Below are positions 61,597-64,000 of a stretch of 64,000 nucleotides of DNA, piece after piece; within the stretch, counting starts at the first letter, position 1, and every line of letters begins with the position of its first letter. The position numbers and the translations under genes are program-made. Under the pieces are notes generated by a model, which searched no databases, had not been told where the DNA came from, and worked only from the letters and a program-made list of their open reading frames with translations. Source of the DNA: Homarus americanus (Eukaryota > Arthropoda > Malacostraca > Decapoda > Nephropidae); contig NW_024732415.1 in the NCBI RefSeq assembly GCF_018991925.1, forward strand, positions 3,798,613-3,862,612, written 5' to 3'.

Positions 61597-61920
61597 CACC
61601 ATCACGTCAACACACCACCATCACGTCAACACACCACCATCACGTCAACACACCACCACCACGTCCACCACCACGTCAACACACCACCATCACGTCAACA
61701 CACCACCACCACCTCAACACACCACCACCACCTCAACACACCACCACCACCATGTCAACACACCACCACCATGTCAACACACCACCACCACCTCAACACA
61801 CCTTCACCATCACGTCAACACACCACCACCATGTCAACACACCACCACCACCTCAACACACCACCATCACGTCAACACACCACCACCATGTCAACACACC
61901 ACCACAACACACCACCATCA
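61597..61920. repeat. Minisatellite of a 19-bp unit
   Basis: About 17 copies of catcacgtcaacacaccac, with variants catgtc, cacctc and a few 16-22 base units. The His/Thr/Pro-rich frame across it is a repeat artefact. Confidence 0.92.
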
Positions 61921-62039
61921 ATACTGGTCTGTCACTGTTGGCTTGATATTAACTTTATTACTTCACTGCTAGTCTGCTGCTTTTTACTTATACTTTATTT
62001 TCGCCATTGATCAGCCTGTTACCCGCTTGGCCAGTCAGT

Positions 62040-62255
62040 CGGTCACGTCTCTGTTCCTGTTAGCAAGTACTAGGTTTGTACTGGCTCCTGAATTTATCTG
62101 AACCTGCTCCAGTGTTGGTCAAGTCTGGTCTTGCATGAGCTCACACTAGGCGCCGTCACAACACTCTCTGGCAGACTGTACCAAGAGTTCACAAACCTCA
62201 CAATTTTCTGAACTTGTGACTTCTTCAACCTGAGGCTGACTTAGTGGGGGGCATC
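62040..62255 (-). mobile_element. LINE fragment: RT C-terminal end, fourth copy
   Basis: ggctcctgaatttatctgaacctgctccagtgttggtcaagtctgg parallels 46120-46170. No open frame. Confidence 0.7.
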
Positions 62256-62935
62256 CGCTCACCTTCTTATCAATTACTTCTTCAGCCTTAGTGAAGATCT
62301 CTTTTTCAACTTGTTCTAGTTTGGTAAAGGTTAAGGATACAGTTTACTCTATTTTCAACTCTAAAGTTCTCATGAGAGTGCAGGACAAAATCTCACCTAT
62401 GCCTAAACAGTATAATTATTTAACATCAAATCAGCCGGTTTCCTCTCAAGCCTGACTTATCACAGACCAGGCTCACCTAATCTTGTCCACGTCATTAGTG
62501 TGGTTTGGCCAGTGATAATTCTTGTGGGAAATACATGATATCATCCACGTGTGTACTTAGCCAAGAATTATTAGCTATTGTCAACCCGTGTAGGTTTATG
62601 TGTGGTCATCACTGTAGATCTGGGTTGACATAGAACCTGCAGCAGCGTGCCGCCACACATTAAGGGCAGTGTTTCGGTCATTTACTCCCGCCATTACCTA
62701 CAGTTTGTGCTGTAATGATACTTTTACCGAAACACCACCGGTCTTCTTAAAGCGTAAACTACTAACGAAATTTTTTTAACGTAAGTAGATATTAAGTTTT
62801 GCTGAGATTCAGCGCCTAACTTGATAAGGATATTTCCGATTAAATGGGCAAGAAAAGCTGTTTATCTTTAGTGTTCAACTAACTGTACAGTATATTAGTC
62901 TTAAGAGGGTAATTTGGCGGTAACGCGAGTATCTC
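62256..62935. other. Upstream region, no recognised feature
   Basis: Nothing recognised. Confidence 0.4.
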
Positions 62936-62937
62936 TC

Positions 62938-63137
62938 ATGTTGTGTACTGGGTTTAATCCCTGGGCAGATGTGAGAAGGGTGTTATCCAATGGGAGTCTA
63001 CAGTATACCAAATATCACAGGTTTTCTCCAGGTACTCTAGCTTCCTCCTGTACTAACACTGAACAATGAAGGTTGTAACAAACCAACCGCTCCAACACCT
63101 AATAAGCTGATAAATAAATAAATAAATAAATAAATAA
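62938..63137 (+). mobile_element. tRNA-derived SINE, 5' truncated, with (AAAT)n tail
   Basis: gggtttaatccctgggcag (B-box-like) is followed by the same body as 23900-24142 in the opposite orientation (ggttttctccaggtactcta then gcttcctcctgtactaacac), ending in gctgat and a run of about five AAAT units. The tetranucleotide tail is typical of LINE-mobilised SINEs. Confidence 0.7.
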
Positions 63138-64000
63138 CGTTTTGCTGTATAAAACAACTAATTAAGCTGTATCAAACTGATAGAACATAACCTTTTATAG
63201 TTAAAATATTCTAACTCTAAGTACTGTACCAGGTATCAAGAGCGTCACAACACAGCCCACCATAGCACACCCCGACATCCTCCCTGACGCTGGTGAACCC
63301 CTCCCAAAGGTTACGGGTGATGTCATAAATACTCCTGTACTGTACTTGACACATGAGTGTATAAACAAGAGCTTACTTATCTGGTACACCAGTATGTTGG
63401 TCACAGATCATAACGTATAAAGGTGCATCGTGGCTCCCATGACCTGATGATACAGCACTGCCGTTATTCTCTACGGCCAACTCCCGTCATGTAAAGCCAA
63501 TATACAGTAAATTGAGAACAAAAAATCGAATATAATTTCTTTTGATCTTTGCAGGTCTTGGGTTGCCGCTATACTCTACATTCTGGCATGGCGAGCATCT
63601 AGCCATGTCAAAATAAGGCAATTTCTTAATGATAGTCACCTCTATTGGTGGGCTGGAGAGGCCACTACGGGACGGCAGGATCTTGTGCAGAGCTTCCTCT
63701 AGTGTGGGAGGGGCCAGTCTGTTCATCACTCATACAAGCAACAGGACCTTTTAACGAGAGTTTCAAAACCGTATTACAGCTCCTGGCGACTCTCTCTCTC
63801 TCTCTCTCTCTTTCTCGTAATTACACTCGATATCAAACTATAAGGACAGAGTCCTTGAGACGTGTGGAAAAAACCACGAGGGGCTCAGCGTCGTCCCCCC
63901 CCCCCTGCTCCTGTTTCCATAATGTGTGATTCTAATGAAACTGTAGTTCAGGTAGAAGCTAATACCCACCACTGTGACCAATGTGTACAGTTTACTGGTA
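63138..64000. other. Right edge, no recognised gene
   Basis: Contains a TC run (63790-63815) and a C run (63894-63904). Open frames here have no similarity I recognise. Confidence 0.4.

Noticed and set aside
61497..62010. His/Thr/Pro-rich frame of 149 codons
   Set aside because: Translation of the 19-bp minisatellite; other frames across it are equally open.
63201..63929. Open frames near the right edge
   Set aside because: Short, overlapping on opposite strands and containing simple repeats; no recognisable domain.

Overview
The window is eukaryotic, intron-rich, AT-rich DNA from an arthropod. A decapod crustacean is my best guess, from the overall repeat style and an invertebrate PDGF/VEGF-receptor-like gene with very large introns, but nothing in the window proves the species. 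No rRNA gene, functional tRNA gene, CRISPR array or bacterial-type operon is visible.

The only host gene I can support runs on the minus strand and covers most of the window. I rebuilt it from splice sites, reading phase and protein motifs as 16 coding exons plus one extra, alternative-looking exon. The transcript starts at a signal-peptide exon (ATG at 49569) and runs leftward through seven immunoglobulin (Ig) domains to an exon ending at 667. It then leaves the window through a good donor site. All exon junctions agree in phase. The product is the ectodomain, about 737 residues, of a PDGFR/VEGFR-family receptor tyrosine kinase (Drosophila Pvr type, called VEGFR in shrimp literature). The membrane segment and kinase must lie beyond base 1. 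Ig1: exons 45640-45770, 40002-40085, 37995-38106. Ig2: 35581-35708 plus 33535-33673 or 25002-25128. Ig3: 20231-20373, 18657-18819. Ig4: 15763-15920, 15431-15578. Ig5: 10869-11035, 8929-9076. Ig6: 8101-8271, 2662-2820. Ig7: 2047-2183, 667-847. Ig4 lacks both canonical cysteines, as in vertebrate VEGFR, PDGFR and KIT.

The most interesting point is that the second half of Ig2 exists in two homologous exons, 33535-33673 and 25002-25128. Both have phase 0 entry and phase 1 exit, so each fits between the same neighbours, but including both would shift the frame. This looks like mutually exclusive splicing in the domain that in VEGFRs carries much of ligand binding. One of the two exons lies inside a 2.26-kb interval bounded by perfect 25-bp terminal inverted repeats.

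The introns and the 5' flank are packed with mobile DNA. They hold a near-complete but frameshifted Tigger/pogo transposon (12910-15237) with three deletion-derivative MITEs; a second dead Tigger transposase (3720-5110); at least eight further TACAG...CTGTA elements; a hAT element with a perfect 8-bp target duplication (27091-28160); fragments of two LINE types; and tRNA-derived SINEs. There are also large satellites: a 2.6-kb array of a 21-bp unit in the second coding intron, and 22-bp-unit arrays at 50.7-52.2, 52.6-53.0 and 57.8-58.5 kb that share one ancestral unit, the last folded into a long inverted repeat. From 49.6 kb to the right end I see only repeats and unassigned sequence, presumably promoter, 5' UTR intron or intergenic DNA.
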